64,000 nt of DNA from an uncultured Francisella sp. (lineage in GTDB: Bacteria; Pseudomonadota; Gammaproteobacteria; Burkholderiales; Neisseriaceae), in NCBI GenBank assembly GCA_943914555.1, contig CALUCM010000005.1, positions 3,988-67,987 on the forward strand. Reading direction: 5' to 3'. Below, in pieces: positions 36,690 through 45,662 of the stretch. Positions within the stretch are counted from its first letter, which is position 1. Every line of letters starts with the position of its first letter. The translations under genes and the position numbers were made by a program. Below the pieces are notes generated by a model, which did no database searches, was not told the DNA's origin, and worked only from the letters and a program-made list of their open reading frames with translations.

Positions 36690-36870
36690 GTTGCTTATCA
36701 GTTCCCACTATATGATGATCCAGCCTATATTGCTGACGCATTAGGCGTAGTTGCACGTACCCGCAATTTAAGTCAGTTTGCAAACGCGTGATGTTGGTAT
36801 GAGCAGGCGAGGACTAATTAAGACTTTATCTGCTGAAGGTAATCTCAGTTTTTCTACTATACCTATGTGA
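36690..36870 (+). pseudogene. remnant of a HigA-type/COG3636 addiction-module antidote gene
   Basis: The frame from 36690 reads FPLYDDPAYIADALGVVARTRNLSQFANA, and the next frame continues DVGMSRRGLIKTLSAEGN. Together they match the antidote family core (ALGDIARARGMSQLA...GMSREGLYKALS...GNPSF). A one-base frameshift lies near 36787-36792, part of the family's middle is missing, and the C-terminus breaks off at a stop (36868-36870). The matching killer gene, expected just upstream, is absent; the Doc operon occupies that space on the other strand. Confidence 0.65.
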
Positions 36871-37185
36871 TTGTGTTAAAAAGGAAATTACATGGATAAC
36901 CTAGAGGAGGAACTGATGATCTAAAGATAATGAGAAATATCGCAGCTTACAATGGTAAGAATATAGCTACAGCACGTATCGCTAAGTATGAGGCTGAGAG
37001 AGATAAATTGGATAAAAGAATAATACTCAGTACCTGCCAACCATCACTTTAGTTAGCGCTATTACCGCTGCAATAAAGACCTAATCCGAAAGAAAAATTA
37101 AATAGGAAAACTACCTTAATTTTATAAAATCTATCACCTTAGCTACTTTCACATGATCAAATCTGACTATAAATATGCATCAACA
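36871..37185. other. right edge of the island, no clear gene
   Basis: A 40-codon ORF at 36930-37052 (plus strand) encodes a charged helix-like peptide (IAKYEAERDKLDKRI). It has GGAGG about 20 bases upstream, not well placed. A ten-codon ORF precedes it. Both look like debris of a mobile or addiction gene, and I cannot assign them. The remainder up to the malate synthase stop is AT-rich with no feature. Confidence 0.25.
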
Positions 37186-39348
37186 TTAATGCTGTTGCTT
37201 TTCCTTACTACGCCAGGCATGCAAAAGGGGTTCTGTATAACCATTTGGTTGTTTTTCCCCCAAGAATATCAAGTCACTGGCAGCGTGAAAGGCATTAGAA
37301 GTATCAAAAGACTCTGCCATCGGCCGATACAATGGATCATCAGCATTCTGTTTGTCCACTACTAATGCCATTTTGCGTAGGGCTTTTTTCACTTGTTCTT
37401 GAGTGACAATGCCATGTAACAACCAGTTAGCTAGATGCTGACTGGAAATACGGCAAGTAGCGCGATCTTCCATCAATCCGACATCATGAATGTTAGGAAC
37501 TTTAGAACAACCAACACCCTGCTCAATCCAACGCACCACGTAACCTAAAATTCCCTGACAATTATTCTCTATCTCCTCTTCAATTTCTTTTTCAGACCAA
37601 GAAGGACCTTTTGTAAGGGGAACCTCTAATAGAGCATCCGTATAATCAACACAAGGTTCCTGTAATAATTCTTTTTGTACTTGCGCCACATCCACTTCAT
37701 GATAATGCAAGGCATGTAAAGTTGCGGCAGTTGGTGATGGCACCCATGCTGTAGTAGCTCCAGAACGTGGATGTACTATTTTTTCTTTCAACATCAAGGC
37801 CATTTCATCTGGCATAGCCCACATACCCTTACCAATTTGCGCACGACCCAATAGACCACAGCGTAAGCCTATTTCTACATTATTTAATTCATAAGCCTGA
37901 AACCAAGCTTCTTTTTTCATATGCTCTTTTCTAACCATAGGGCCAAGCTGCATGCTGGTATGGATCTCATCCCCGGTCCTATCTAAAAAACCTGTATTAA
38001 TAAATACCAAACGCTCACGAACTTCATGAATACAAGCAGCTAGATTAAGACTGGTCCGCCGCTCCTCATCCATTAACCCTACTTTTAAAGTATTTTTAGG
38101 AAGATTGGTCAGCTCCTCAATACGGGTAAACAATTCGTTAGTAAAAGCCACTTCCTCAGGGCCATGCATCTTGGGCTTAACCACATACACAGCATTGGTC
38201 TCACTATTTTTATACCTTGACTGAAAGCCTTGTGGCGCCAATAAAGCAGTAACAACACCATCGACAATCCCTTCAAAAACCTCTTGCCCCTGCTCATCTA
38301 AAATAGCAGATGTTCGCATCAAATGGCCCACATGGCGCACAAATAGCAAAGAACGTCCTTTAAGTACCAATTCTTTGCCATCAATAGCAGTATACCTTCG
38401 GTCTTCATTTAACCTACGAGTAAACTCCTTACCCCCCTTGCTCACTGAGGCTTCCAAGTCACCAGTCAACAAACCTAACCAATTACGATACAACAAAGTC
38501 TTATCTTCACCGTCCACTGCAACACTTGAATCCTCAAAATCCATAATAGTGCTCACAGCTGCTTCAAGGATAATATCCTTAATGCCAGCTGTATCCACTT
38601 TGCCGATATCACTATCACGATCAATCAGTATGTCTAAATGCAAACCATGATGCTTAAACAAAATAGAAGCAGGACGTTGAAAACTTCCTGTATAGCCAAC
38701 TAAGGTCTTTTGATCCTTTAAATAAGTGCTTTGTCCATCAGCTAATTTTGCGATTAACCGCTGATTATCAATCCCATATTCCACCACATCTTTATGCGAT
38801 CCCTTTTCTAAAGGCAAAAAGCTATCTAAAATATCTTTGGCAAAGGCAATGACTTTTTGTCCTCGCTTAGGATTATACGTTTGCCCTGGCGCTAACTCTC
38901 CAGCTTGATCAATCACATCAGTACCATAAAGAGCATCATAAAGACTACCCCAACGCGCATTAGCAGCATTTAAGGCATAACGGGCATTACCTACTGGCAC
39001 CACTAACTGTGGACCTGGTTGTTGTGTAATTTCACTGTCAACACCCTCAGTCACCACTGTTACCTGATTAGGCTGCGGTATTAAATATCCCAACTGCTCT
39101 AAGAATTTTCGATAAGAAACAACATCAAATTTTTGAGCCCGATGGTCTCGGTTTGCAGCATCAATACGATGCTGTAATTCATCTCGCCGATCAAGTAATG
39201 CCTGATTCTTTCTCCCAAATTCATTAAGCAATGCTACAAAGCCAGGCCAAAACTGCTCCCTCTTTACAGTGGGATGCTTCTCTAATGCTTCATCCATAAA
39301 ATGAAACAAACTTTCATCAACCTGTAAACCTGCAATTAATTTTCTCAT
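37186..39348 (-). CDS. glcB: malate synthase G
   Basis: The enzyme condenses glyoxylate with acetyl-CoA to malate. The start at 39348 (MRKLIAGLQVDESL) is preferred: it matches the family N-terminus and has GAGAGGA upstream, while the ATG ten codons earlier has none. The 720 residues carry TAGIKDIILEAAVSTIMDFEDS, HGPEEVAFTNELF, GLMDEERRTSLNL and the C-terminal CSKVPNIHDVGLMEDRATCR, which contains the catalytic region. Isocitrate lyase is not in the window, so whether it serves the glyoxylate shunt or glycolate use is open. Confidence 0.96.
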   Translation of the reverse strand: MRKLIAGLQVDESLFHFMDEALEKHPTVKREQFWPGFVALLNEFGRKNQALLDRRDELQHRIDAANRDHRAQKFDVVSYRKFLEQLGYLIPQPNQVTVVTEGVDSEITQQPGPQLVVPVGNARYALNAANARWGSLYDALYGTDVIDQAGELAPGQTYNPKRGQKVIAFAKDILDSFLPLEKGSHKDVVEYGIDNQRLIAKLADGQSTYLKDQKTLVGYTGSFQRPASILFKHHGLHLDILIDRDSDIGKVDTAGIKDIILEAAVSTIMDFEDSSVAVDGEDKTLLYRNWLGLLTGDLEASVSKGGKEFTRRLNEDRRYTAIDGKELVLKGRSLLFVRHVGHLMRTSAILDEQGQEVFEGIVDGVVTALLAPQGFQSRYKNSETNAVYVVKPKMHGPEEVAFTNELFTRIEELTNLPKNTLKVGLMDEERRTSLNLAACIHEVRERLVFINTGFLDRTGDEIHTSMQLGPMVRKEHMKKEAWFQAYELNNVEIGLRCGLLGRAQIGKGMWAMPDEMALMLKEKIVHPRSGATTAWVPSPTAATLHALHYHEVDVAQVQKELLQEPCVDYTDALLEVPLTKGPSWSEKEIEEEIENNCQGILGYVVRWIEQGVGCSKVPNIHDVGLMEDRATCRISSQHLANWLLHGIVTQEQVKKALRKMALVVDKQNADDPLYRPMAESFDTSNAFHAASDLIFLGEKQPNGYTEPLLHAWRSKEKQQH

Positions 39349-39487
39349 GCGATGATTTTCCTCTCTAAAACTTTGCATGCTATGTCGCTTTGCTTTCTAA
39401 CTGAAAACGTTAAAAAATAAAGCACAAAAACCCTTTCCCCCTTAACATCAGAAATTGGTCGCCACCTTTGCAGCTAATTAGCTATAG

Positions 39488-40333
39488 TTAATGTGGATAT
39501 ATTTTAACTTGGTAACGCTTGGCCAAACGCTGTGATTCTTCCTGAAGTTTCTGTTGTAATAAATTAAGCTTCAGTTCTTTTTCTACCTTGGCAAAAGTAG
39601 GAGCTGTTGCTGGCTTCTTATCAATCAACTTAATTACGAGGTATTGATGATTAGCTACTTGAATTGGACGGGTGGTGTATTGTCCTGGCTTTAATTTCCC
39701 AATCAATTGAGCATAGTTAGGTTGTGCTACTTGAAGATTTTTCAGATTAATATAACCAGGATAAACACCAGCACTGGGTTTAAGATAAGGATCCACTGTA
39801 TAGCGCGCAGCGACACTACTAAATGCCTTGCCTTGCTTTAACTCTGCCAAAGCACGGTTACTATCATTAACATTGTTGGTCAAAATTTCTCCAATTTTCA
39901 CCACCTGTGAGCCTTTGTAAAAAGCAACTTGATGTGCATATAACTTCTTTGCCTCTGTTTTGGTTACAGGGTGTTTTTTGGCAAAATCAGCAAAATAAAT
40001 ATCTGCTAATAACACTGGTTTGTAGTTGGCAAGATCATTAGGCTGTAGCTTCTTTTTTACCTGATTTAAAGCATTAATATACAAAGGACTTTTGTCAAGA
40101 TGCAGCCTTTGTGCCTCTCTTGTCACTATTTCCCGCGTAATCATCCTTTGTAATACTTGTTCACGCAACGCGGGACTATCTTGTAATTTCCCTTGGGCGC
40201 TCTTAAGAACCAATTGAACCTGCGCATCTACCTGTGTACTATCAATTTTTTTGCCAGCTATCTCAGCCAAAGTGCGACCCAACGCAAAATGAGCCGTACC
40301 TAGTAGCATCAGTAATACCATAGATCTTTTCAT
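39488..40333 (-). CDS. periplasmic parvulin-type peptidyl-prolyl isomerase
   Basis: The 281-residue protein has a signal peptide (MKRSMVLLMLLGTAHFALG), a SurA-like N-terminal helical region, and a PpiC/rotamase core near residues 140-235 (VVKIGEILTNN, FSSVAARYTVDP, GKLKPGQYTTRPIQ, YLVIKLID). It should assist folding of outer-membrane or secreted proteins. The order yciB-bolA-parvulin matches that known in Neisseria. Confidence 0.88.
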   Translation of the reverse strand: MKRSMVLLMLLGTAHFALGRTLAEIAGKKIDSTQVDAQVQLVLKSAQGKLQDSPALREQVLQRMITREIVTREAQRLHLDKSPLYINALNQVKKKLQPNDLANYKPVLLADIYFADFAKKHPVTKTEAKKLYAHQVAFYKGSQVVKIGEILTNNVNDSNRALAELKQGKAFSSVAARYTVDPYLKPSAGVYPGYINLKNLQVAQPNYAQLIGKLKPGQYTTRPIQVANHQYLVIKLIDKKPATAPTFAKVEKELKLNLLQQKLQEESQRLAKRYQVKIYPH

Positions 40334-40378
40334 GACTTCTCCTTGTGTGCTTATTTAAGCTACCTTGTTTATACCAAA

Positions 40379-40684
40379 TTACTTTGCCTTAATTTCTCTC
40401 ATCTTCTCATCGTACTCGTGCCATTGTGCCACGGTCAAGAGCTCAAGAGTTAGAGCGTGAATTTTTGTAGGCAATAGATCTAGTAAAACGTCATATACTG
40501 CACGGTGCCTTTCCAACCTGCTTAAATTAATAAAATCATCAGACACCAGAGTCAATCGATAATGACCCGCTCCTGTAGGAAAACCCGTATGTCCCCTATG
40601 TAAAGCAGACTCATCTACCCACCCCGAATAATAAATGTTAAATCTTCTGGACAAAATCATTCTTACTTGCTCTTCAATCGACAC
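40379..40684 (-). CDS. BolA family protein
   Basis: The 101-residue protein has the BolA/IbaG fold pattern: GHTGFPTGAGHYRLTLVSDDF, LERHRAVYDVL and KIHALTLELLT. The histidine in RHRAVY is the usual Fe-S/glutaredoxin contact in the family. It is likely involved in Fe-S trafficking or envelope stress. It lies between yciB and the parvulin gene. Confidence 0.88.
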   Translation of the reverse strand: MSIEEQVRMILSRRFNIYYSGWVDESALHRGHTGFPTGAGHYRLTLVSDDFINLSRLERHRAVYDVLLDLLPTKIHALTLELLTVAQWHEYDEKMREIKAK

Positions 40685-40713
40685 CTGATCACACCCCCTG
40701 TAGATAGTCTTTT

Positions 40714-41268
40714 TTACTTTCCTTTTTTAAATTGCAAATACACATATAAAAATTGCACAGCAAAGAAAATTAATAGTAAACCCAGAGTAATAAAAGTTTT
40801 AAAAATAACCCACTGATCAAGCGTACAATGATAGGCAACTAAAAGATTCAATACACCCATACCTGTAAAGTAAATCACCCAAGCACCTGCCAATTGTTGC
40901 AACACTGTTTGGGAAATGGCAAGATTTTGCCGATCAATCATTTTGCGAAGAAATCTTTTATTGAAAAATGCACAAGCACTGGCAATTGCAATTGTCCAAT
41001 CAATCAAGGTCGGCTTCCATTGAATCCAAATCGGGTTATGCAGTAGCAAAGTGGCTGAACTAGAAATAAGCAAAATTACTAAGGTGACTAATTGCGATTT
41101 ACCTACCTTACTTTGCAAATGCCAGCTGGCAGCTACATTAAGAATACCAGCTACTAGCCCCACTACTGTTGCAATGTAAATATTTTTGCTAATAACGTAA
41201 GCCGCAAAAAATAAAATTAGGACCAGAAAATCAAAAACAGCCTGTACCATTTTTATCCTATCTAACAA
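40714..41268 (-). CDS. yciB: inner-membrane septation protein A (YciB)
   Basis: The 184-residue protein has about five hydrophobic helices and the family motifs FDFLVLILFFAAYVIS and NPIWIQWKPTLIDW. YciB acts in cell-envelope synthesis and septation. The start overlaps the gap stop by seven bases, so the gap, yciB, bolA and parvulin genes may share a transcript. Confidence 0.9.
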   Translation of the reverse strand: MLDRIKMVQAVFDFLVLILFFAAYVISKNIYIATVVGLVAGILNVAASWHLQSKVGKSQLVTLVILLISSSATLLLHNPIWIQWKPTLIDWTIAIASACAFFNKRFLRKMIDRQNLAISQTVLQQLAGAWVIYFTGMGVLNLLVAYHCTLDQWVIFKTFITLGLLLIFFAVQFLYVYLQFKKGK

Positions 41269-42308
41269 CCAACTGGTACAAACTTTTTAGCGAACATGGC
41301 CCGTGCGGTATTAAGCATTTGACAGCTAAATCCCCACTCATTATCGTACCATGCCAATACTTTCACAAAATCACCTCCACTTAGCTTGGTCAAAGTGGCA
41401 TCAAAAATAGAAGCCTCGCTACAATGATTGAAATCCAAAGAAACCAAAGGTAAAGTGTTATAACCTAATATCCCTTTTAATTGTCCCAAAGAAGCTTGCT
41501 TGATCATGTGATTGACTTCTTCCACACTAGTTTGACGCCTTGCTAAAAAAGATAGATCAACAAGCGACACATTCATCGTTGGTACGCGCACAGCAAATCC
41601 ATCTAATTTCTCGTCCAATTCTGGCAATACCAGTCCAAGAGCCTTTGCAGCACCAGTTTTAGTAGGGATCAAACTAGCTACAGCACTTCTTGCGCGACGC
41701 AGATCCTTATGACGCACATCCAACAAAACTTGATCATTGGTAAAAGAATGCACCGTCGTCATTAATCCCTTCACGATACCTAGATTGTCATGTAATACTT
41801 TAGCAACAGGGGCTAGACAATTAGTGGTGCAAGATGCATTTGAAACCACCTGCATAGAATCATCAAGCATTTGGTGATTCACACCATAAACAATGGTTGC
41901 GTCGATATCTGAGGAAGATGCAGGTGCTGAAATAAGAACTTTTTTTGCTCCTGCTTGAAGATGAGGCCAACAGGCCGACTTACTCAAAAAAGCGCCAGTG
42001 CACTCCATCACCAAATCAACTGCCAAATCTTCCCATGGTAAATCAACAGGATCACGATGGTTAAAAAAAGGAATGCGGTCTTTACCAATCAATAGATAAT
42101 CTTCTTCATAGCTTATTTCACAAGGAAAACGCCCATGAGTACTGTCATACTGAGTAATATAGGCATTGACTTTCAGAGCACCTGAACCATTGACCGCCAC
42201 AACTTCAAATTGATCATTCAATCGATATTCATAAATAGCACGTAATACTTGTCTACCAATGCGGCCATATCCATTAATTGCTATCTTTAAAGGCATATTG
42301 TTTGTCAT
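41262..42308 (-). CDS. gap: glyceraldehyde-3-phosphate dehydrogenase (type I)
   Basis: The 348-residue glycolytic/gluconeogenic enzyme has INGYGRIGRQ, the catalytic Cys160 in SNASCTTNCLAP, His187 in TTVHSFTNDQ, and WYDNEWGFS. The segment after strand B reads VVAVNGSG, where NAD-dependent enzymes have VAIND; the aspartate that binds the NAD ribose is thus Gly41. That is compatible with NADP use. LVDLSF and IPTKTGAAKALG point to true GAPDH rather than erythrose-4-phosphate dehydrogenase. Confidence 0.95.
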   Translation of the reverse strand: MTNNMPLKIAINGYGRIGRQVLRAIYEYRLNDQFEVVAVNGSGALKVNAYITQYDSTHGRFPCEISYEEDYLLIGKDRIPFFNHRDPVDLPWEDLAVDLVMECTGAFLSKSACWPHLQAGAKKVLISAPASSSDIDATIVYGVNHQMLDDSMQVVSNASCTTNCLAPVAKVLHDNLGIVKGLMTTVHSFTNDQVLLDVRHKDLRRARSAVASLIPTKTGAAKALGLVLPELDEKLDGFAVRVPTMNVSLVDLSFLARRQTSVEEVNHMIKQASLGQLKGILGYNTLPLVSLDFNHCSEASIFDATLTKLSGGDFVKVLAWYDNEWGFSCQMLNTARAMFAKKFVPVGC

Positions 42309-42327
42309 ATTCTCAGCTTATAATTTT

Positions 42328-42711
42328 CTAGGCAGATAATACATAAAAAGAAAGCGTGATTAACCCACCGATCCACCAGATAGTCGTTCTGAAAGTTGGC
42401 CAGTCTTTGGCATAAGCAGCAATGTAGAGAATGCGTGTGACTAAAAAAGCAATTGCTAAATAGTCTATTGTCGTTTGCGACACATTGCCGATGGTTTGTG
42501 CAACAATTACCGAGACAGCAAAAGGTGCAAACATCTCAATACTATTAAGATGTGCATTATAAAATGCTTTTGCTAGCCCCTCACTCGTCTCCAATTTAAG
42601 ACGAGGGTTATGGTTTGATTTTACAATATCCCCAGCTAAAATCTTGGCTGGTAAAGTTAACGACCAACCCAACAAAAAGAAAACAAAAATACACCAGTAC
42701 GCAATTGTCAT
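42328..42711 (-). CDS. MAPEG-family membrane protein
   Basis: The 127-residue protein has four predicted membrane helices and the MAPEG signature AFYNAHLNSIEMFAPFAVSVIVA. MAPEG members include glutathione transferases and peroxidases; the bacterial role is unknown. It ends 19 bases before gap on the same strand. Confidence 0.83.
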   Translation of the reverse strand: MTIAYWCIFVFFLLGWSLTLPAKILAGDIVKSNHNPRLKLETSEGLAKAFYNAHLNSIEMFAPFAVSVIVAQTIGNVSQTTIDYLAIAFLVTRILYIAAYAKDWPTFRTTIWWIGGLITLSFYVLSA

Positions 42712-42753
42712 TTCAGCTCCTCCTCCTTAGAAATTACCCTCTAGGCCCAAGGC

Positions 42754-43470
42754 CTAGCCTAGCACAAAAACACATTGCTGTCTATGAAAATGCATAAAGG
42801 GTGAAGGTGATTTTCTCCATTCGCTAATAAGCAAACGACGCACCCATTGCCGCTTTGGATCCGTTAAATCAATGGCCAAAGTTAAAGGTAAATGGTTCGG
42901 CAAAACTTGCAGAAAGTAATGATATAGCTTTTCATTACGATATGGGGTTTCTATAAAAATCTGTGTTTCATTTTCGTGTTGGATGCGCTGTAATATTTTA
43001 TCTAGCGCTTGTTTCCTGGCTCGTTCTTTGATAGGGAAATAACCGTTAAAATGAAAATTTTGCCCATTCCCACCTGAAGCCATCAAAGCCAAAACAACAC
43101 TAGAAGGGCCAATCAAAGGGATCACTTGCAAACCTAGTCGATGCGCCAATCTGACTACCCATGCCCCAGGATCAGCCACCCCTGGACAACCAACATCACT
43201 TAATAGGCCAATTTCCTCATGACACAATAAGAAAGTAGTAAAGCGTTCTTCATCTAGCTTGACATGTGCATTTAGTTCAAGATATTGAAGTTGAGACAAT
43301 GCCTTATACATGGCAAATCGTTTTAATGATTGTCGTGCAGCTTTGATATGTTCGACAATAAAAAACTGCAAACAACGTACTTTCTCTTGATCCTCAGGCA
43401 ACAAACACGCTGTCGCCTCAGGAGAAAGTGCTGTAGGAATTAAATACAATGTACCTTGCGTCTGCTTCAC
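42754..43470 (-). CDS. RsmI-like SAM-dependent methyltransferase (tetrapyrrole-methylase fold)
   Basis: The 238-residue protein has the family features LYLIPTALSPEA, GLLSDVGCPGVADPGAWVV and VIPLIGPSSVVLALMASGGNGQNFHFNGYFP. It resembles the short RsmI paralogue found in betaproteobacteria rather than RsmI itself (no C-terminal extension). The target is unknown; an rRNA cytidine is a guess. It overlaps maf by four bases. Confidence 0.82.
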   Translation of the reverse strand: MKQTQGTLYLIPTALSPEATACLLPEDQEKVRCLQFFIVEHIKAARQSLKRFAMYKALSQLQYLELNAHVKLDEERFTTFLLCHEEIGLLSDVGCPGVADPGAWVVRLAHRLGLQVIPLIGPSSVVLALMASGGNGQNFHFNGYFPIKERARKQALDKILQRIQHENETQIFIETPYRNEKLYHYFLQVLPNHLPLTLAIDLTDPKRQWVRRLLISEWRKSPSPFMHFHRQQCVFVLG

Positions 43471-44042
43471 AATAATTTAACTCCTAAAGCAAATAGTGCA
43501 TCAATAAGAAAATACAAAGGCAATCCAACAATGGCGTGCGGATCATTAGAGCACATACTTGAAATAAAAATTTTTCCCAAACCTTCACTTTTGATTCCAC
43601 CGGCACAATGAATGGCTTCTGGCTCTTTTGCCAAATAAACATCAATCATCAAGTCAGAGAAAGAGCGCAGTTGTACTTTTGTGATCTCCACTTTCTCATA
43701 CAGTCGATCATAGCGCCTATCAAGTACACAAATGCCTGAATAAACCATGAGCAACTGTCCACTAATTTCTCTTAGTAAACTTCGCGCTTTTTCTACTGTG
43801 GACGGCTTACCAAGAATTACTCCATTACAGTCAATGGTCTGATCTGACCCAATGATCACAGCCTCCTGATCATTGACTGCCTGGGCTTTCCCCCTGGATA
43901 ACCTAGCAGCCACTTCCATAGCAGTCTCTCCTTGGTATCGAGTTTCATCAATATCAACCACTTGCTGCATAAAACATAAATGCAAACTTTCAAGCTGATT
44001 TCTTCTAAACTTAGAACCTGAAGCCAATATAATTTTTCTCAT
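43467..44042 (-). CDS. Maf-family nucleoside triphosphate pyrophosphatase (YceF-type)
   Basis: The 191-residue protein has LASGSKFRRNQL at the start and the catalytic Asp67 in IGSDQTI. The C-terminus SNDPHAIVGLPL also fits. YceF-type members hydrolyse m7GTP. Its position back to back with rpmF-plsX matches E. coli yceF, although yceD, usually between them, is missing. Confidence 0.88.
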   Translation of the reverse strand: MRKIILASGSKFRRNQLESLHLCFMQQVVDIDETRYQGETAMEVAARLSRGKAQAVNDQEAVIIGSDQTIDCNGVILGKPSTVEKARSLLREISGQLLMVYSGICVLDRRYDRLYEKVEITKVQLRSFSDLMIDVYLAKEPEAIHCAGGIKSEGLGKIFISSMCSNDPHAIVGLPLYFLIDALFALGVKLL

Positions 44043-44124
44043 TATAAAATCCTAATTAAAATCGTGTGACCGAATGATGCATATTTTGTAAAAATATCTT
44101 CCAAAAACTCATACAGAGTGTACA

Positions 44125-44154
44125 TTGACAATTTTCCTTTACTCGTAGTATCAT
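44125..44154 (+). promoter_or_regulatory. candidate promoter for rpmF-plsX
   Basis: A consensus TTGACA and TATCAT are separated by 18 bases, about 140 bases before the rpmF ATG. The intervening leader has no ORF of note. Confidence 0.5.
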
Positions 44155-44296
44155 GCGCAGCTTATAAGCATTGGCTATTTTTAGTCGTTGTTTTCACTTA
44201 ACTAACCGTACATGATTAATTTTTCATTCGCCATTTTTTGAAAGAGGGGGCGAGTGCTGGCATTAGGCCTACCTATTCTATAACGGAGTTTTACAA

Positions 44297-44476
44297 ATGG
44301 CAGTTCAACAAAATAAGAAATCACCTGCACGCAGAGGTACACATCGGTCACATGATTTTTTAAAAGCACCCCAGTTAAGTGTAGATAAAGCAACAGGTGA
44401 AGTACACCGTCCACATCACATCTCCCCCAATGGAATGTACCGTGGCAGAAAAATTGTGCACAATAAAGATGAGTAG
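44297..44476 (+). CDS. rpmF: 50S ribosomal protein L32
   Basis: The 59-residue basic protein starts [20 protein letters not shown] and ends with [11 protein letters not shown]. It is a clear bL32 of the cysteine-free type. CGGAG lies ten bases before the ATG. It precedes plsX by 126 bases, the common rpmF-plsX order that links ribosome and lipid synthesis. Confidence 0.97.
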   Translation: MAVQQNKKSPARRGTHRSHDFLKAPQLSVDKATGEVHRPHHISPNGMYRGRKIVHNKDE

Positions 44477-44602
44477 GCTATAGCTCGTTATTTTAAAGTA
44501 TTTTTCTTCAATTGAAAGAATAAGCCATTCTTAGTAGTGGTTTACTGTCTTTATTTATTGGAAAATGCGCTACTTTGATATTTTAGGGAAATTGAGTGTT
44601 TT

Positions 44603-45649
44603 ATGATTACTCTCGCAGTTGACGCCATGGGCGGAGACATCGGGTTAGATGTCACTTTACCTGGCGCCAAATCTTTTCTAGAAAAAGTGCCCGATGCACA
44701 TCTGATCTTGGTCGGTGATAGACCTAGTATTGAGCAAAAACTGGCAAATGAATACCCTGTGGCTTCCGATAGAGTCACTATCTGCCATAGTAAAGAACAT
44801 GTTGCCATGGATGATAATCCCTTTAGTGCACTACGCAATAAACGTCACTCGTCCATGCGTCTTGCAATTGATTTAGTGGAAAGTAGAGAAGCAAAAGCAG
44901 CAGTTTCTGCTGGTAATACGGGTGCACTCATTGCCATCTCTAAGCATGTTTTAAAGACATTACCTGGTATTGAACGTCCTGCCATTGCTAAATTTTTACC
45001 AGGTTATAAAGACAAGCGCGTGTGTGCACTTGATCTAGGAGCTAATATCAATTGCTCGCCAATCCATCTTTTACAATTTGCCTTACTTGGTTCTGAACTA
45101 AAAAAAGCCACTGAGCCGGGAAGTGATCCTCGCATTGGTTTAATGAACATCGGTGTTGAGCGCATTAAAGGTAATGAGATGGCAAGAAAAGCATTTGAGC
45201 TATTTGAAAAAACTGCCCAAAACGGTGGTTTTAATTTTATCGGCAATGTTGAAGGAACAGATTTATTTAACGGGAAAGCTGATGTAATTGTCTGCGATGG
45301 TTTTGTTGGTAATATTATGCTTAAAACTATGGAAGGAGCCATGCGTTTTGTTACTTCAATGATTAAGAGCGAATTTAATCGTAATCTTCCCTCCAAAATG
45401 GTTGCGGGTATGGCCAAACCTATATTTGCTCGCATCCAGAAAGAACTAGATCCGCGTTATTTTAACGGAGCTAATATTCTTGGCTTAAACGGTATCATCG
45501 TTAAAAGCCACGGTGGTACGGATGCCTTTGGTTTTTCTTATGCTTTGCAAGAAACTTACCAAGAAGCATTAAACACAGACTTGGATCAGTTACGTCAAGT
45601 GGTGGGTGAAAGTCTTGCCAGAAATTCAGCTTTTATTGAAACAACTTAG
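44603..45649 (+). CDS. plsX: phosphate acyltransferase PlsX
   Basis: PlsX makes acyl-phosphate from acyl-ACP for phospholipid synthesis. The 348 residues include ITLAVDAMGGDIG at the start, ALDLGANINCSP, GNVEGTDLFNGKADVIVCDGFVGN, and FNGANILGLNGIIVKSHGG. Length and ends are standard. Confidence 0.96.
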   Translation: MITLAVDAMGGDIGLDVTLPGAKSFLEKVPDAHLILVGDRPSIEQKLANEYPVASDRVTICHSKEHVAMDDNPFSALRNKRHSSMRLAIDLVESREAKAAVSAGNTGALIAISKHVLKTLPGIERPAIAKFLPGYKDKRVCALDLGANINCSPIHLLQFALLGSELKKATEPGSDPRIGLMNIGVERIKGNEMARKAFELFEKTAQNGGFNFIGNVEGTDLFNGKADVIVCDGFVGNIMLKTMEGAMRFVTSMIKSEFNRNLPSKMVAGMAKPIFARIQKELDPRYFNGANILGLNGIIVKSHGGTDAFGFSYALQETYQEALNTDLDQLRQVVGESLARNSAFIETT

Positions 45650-45662
45650 CTGTAGTTAATAT

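Noticed and set aside
45004..45435. 143-codon ORF antisense to plsX
   Set aside because: It is antisense within a well-conserved gene and has no independent support.
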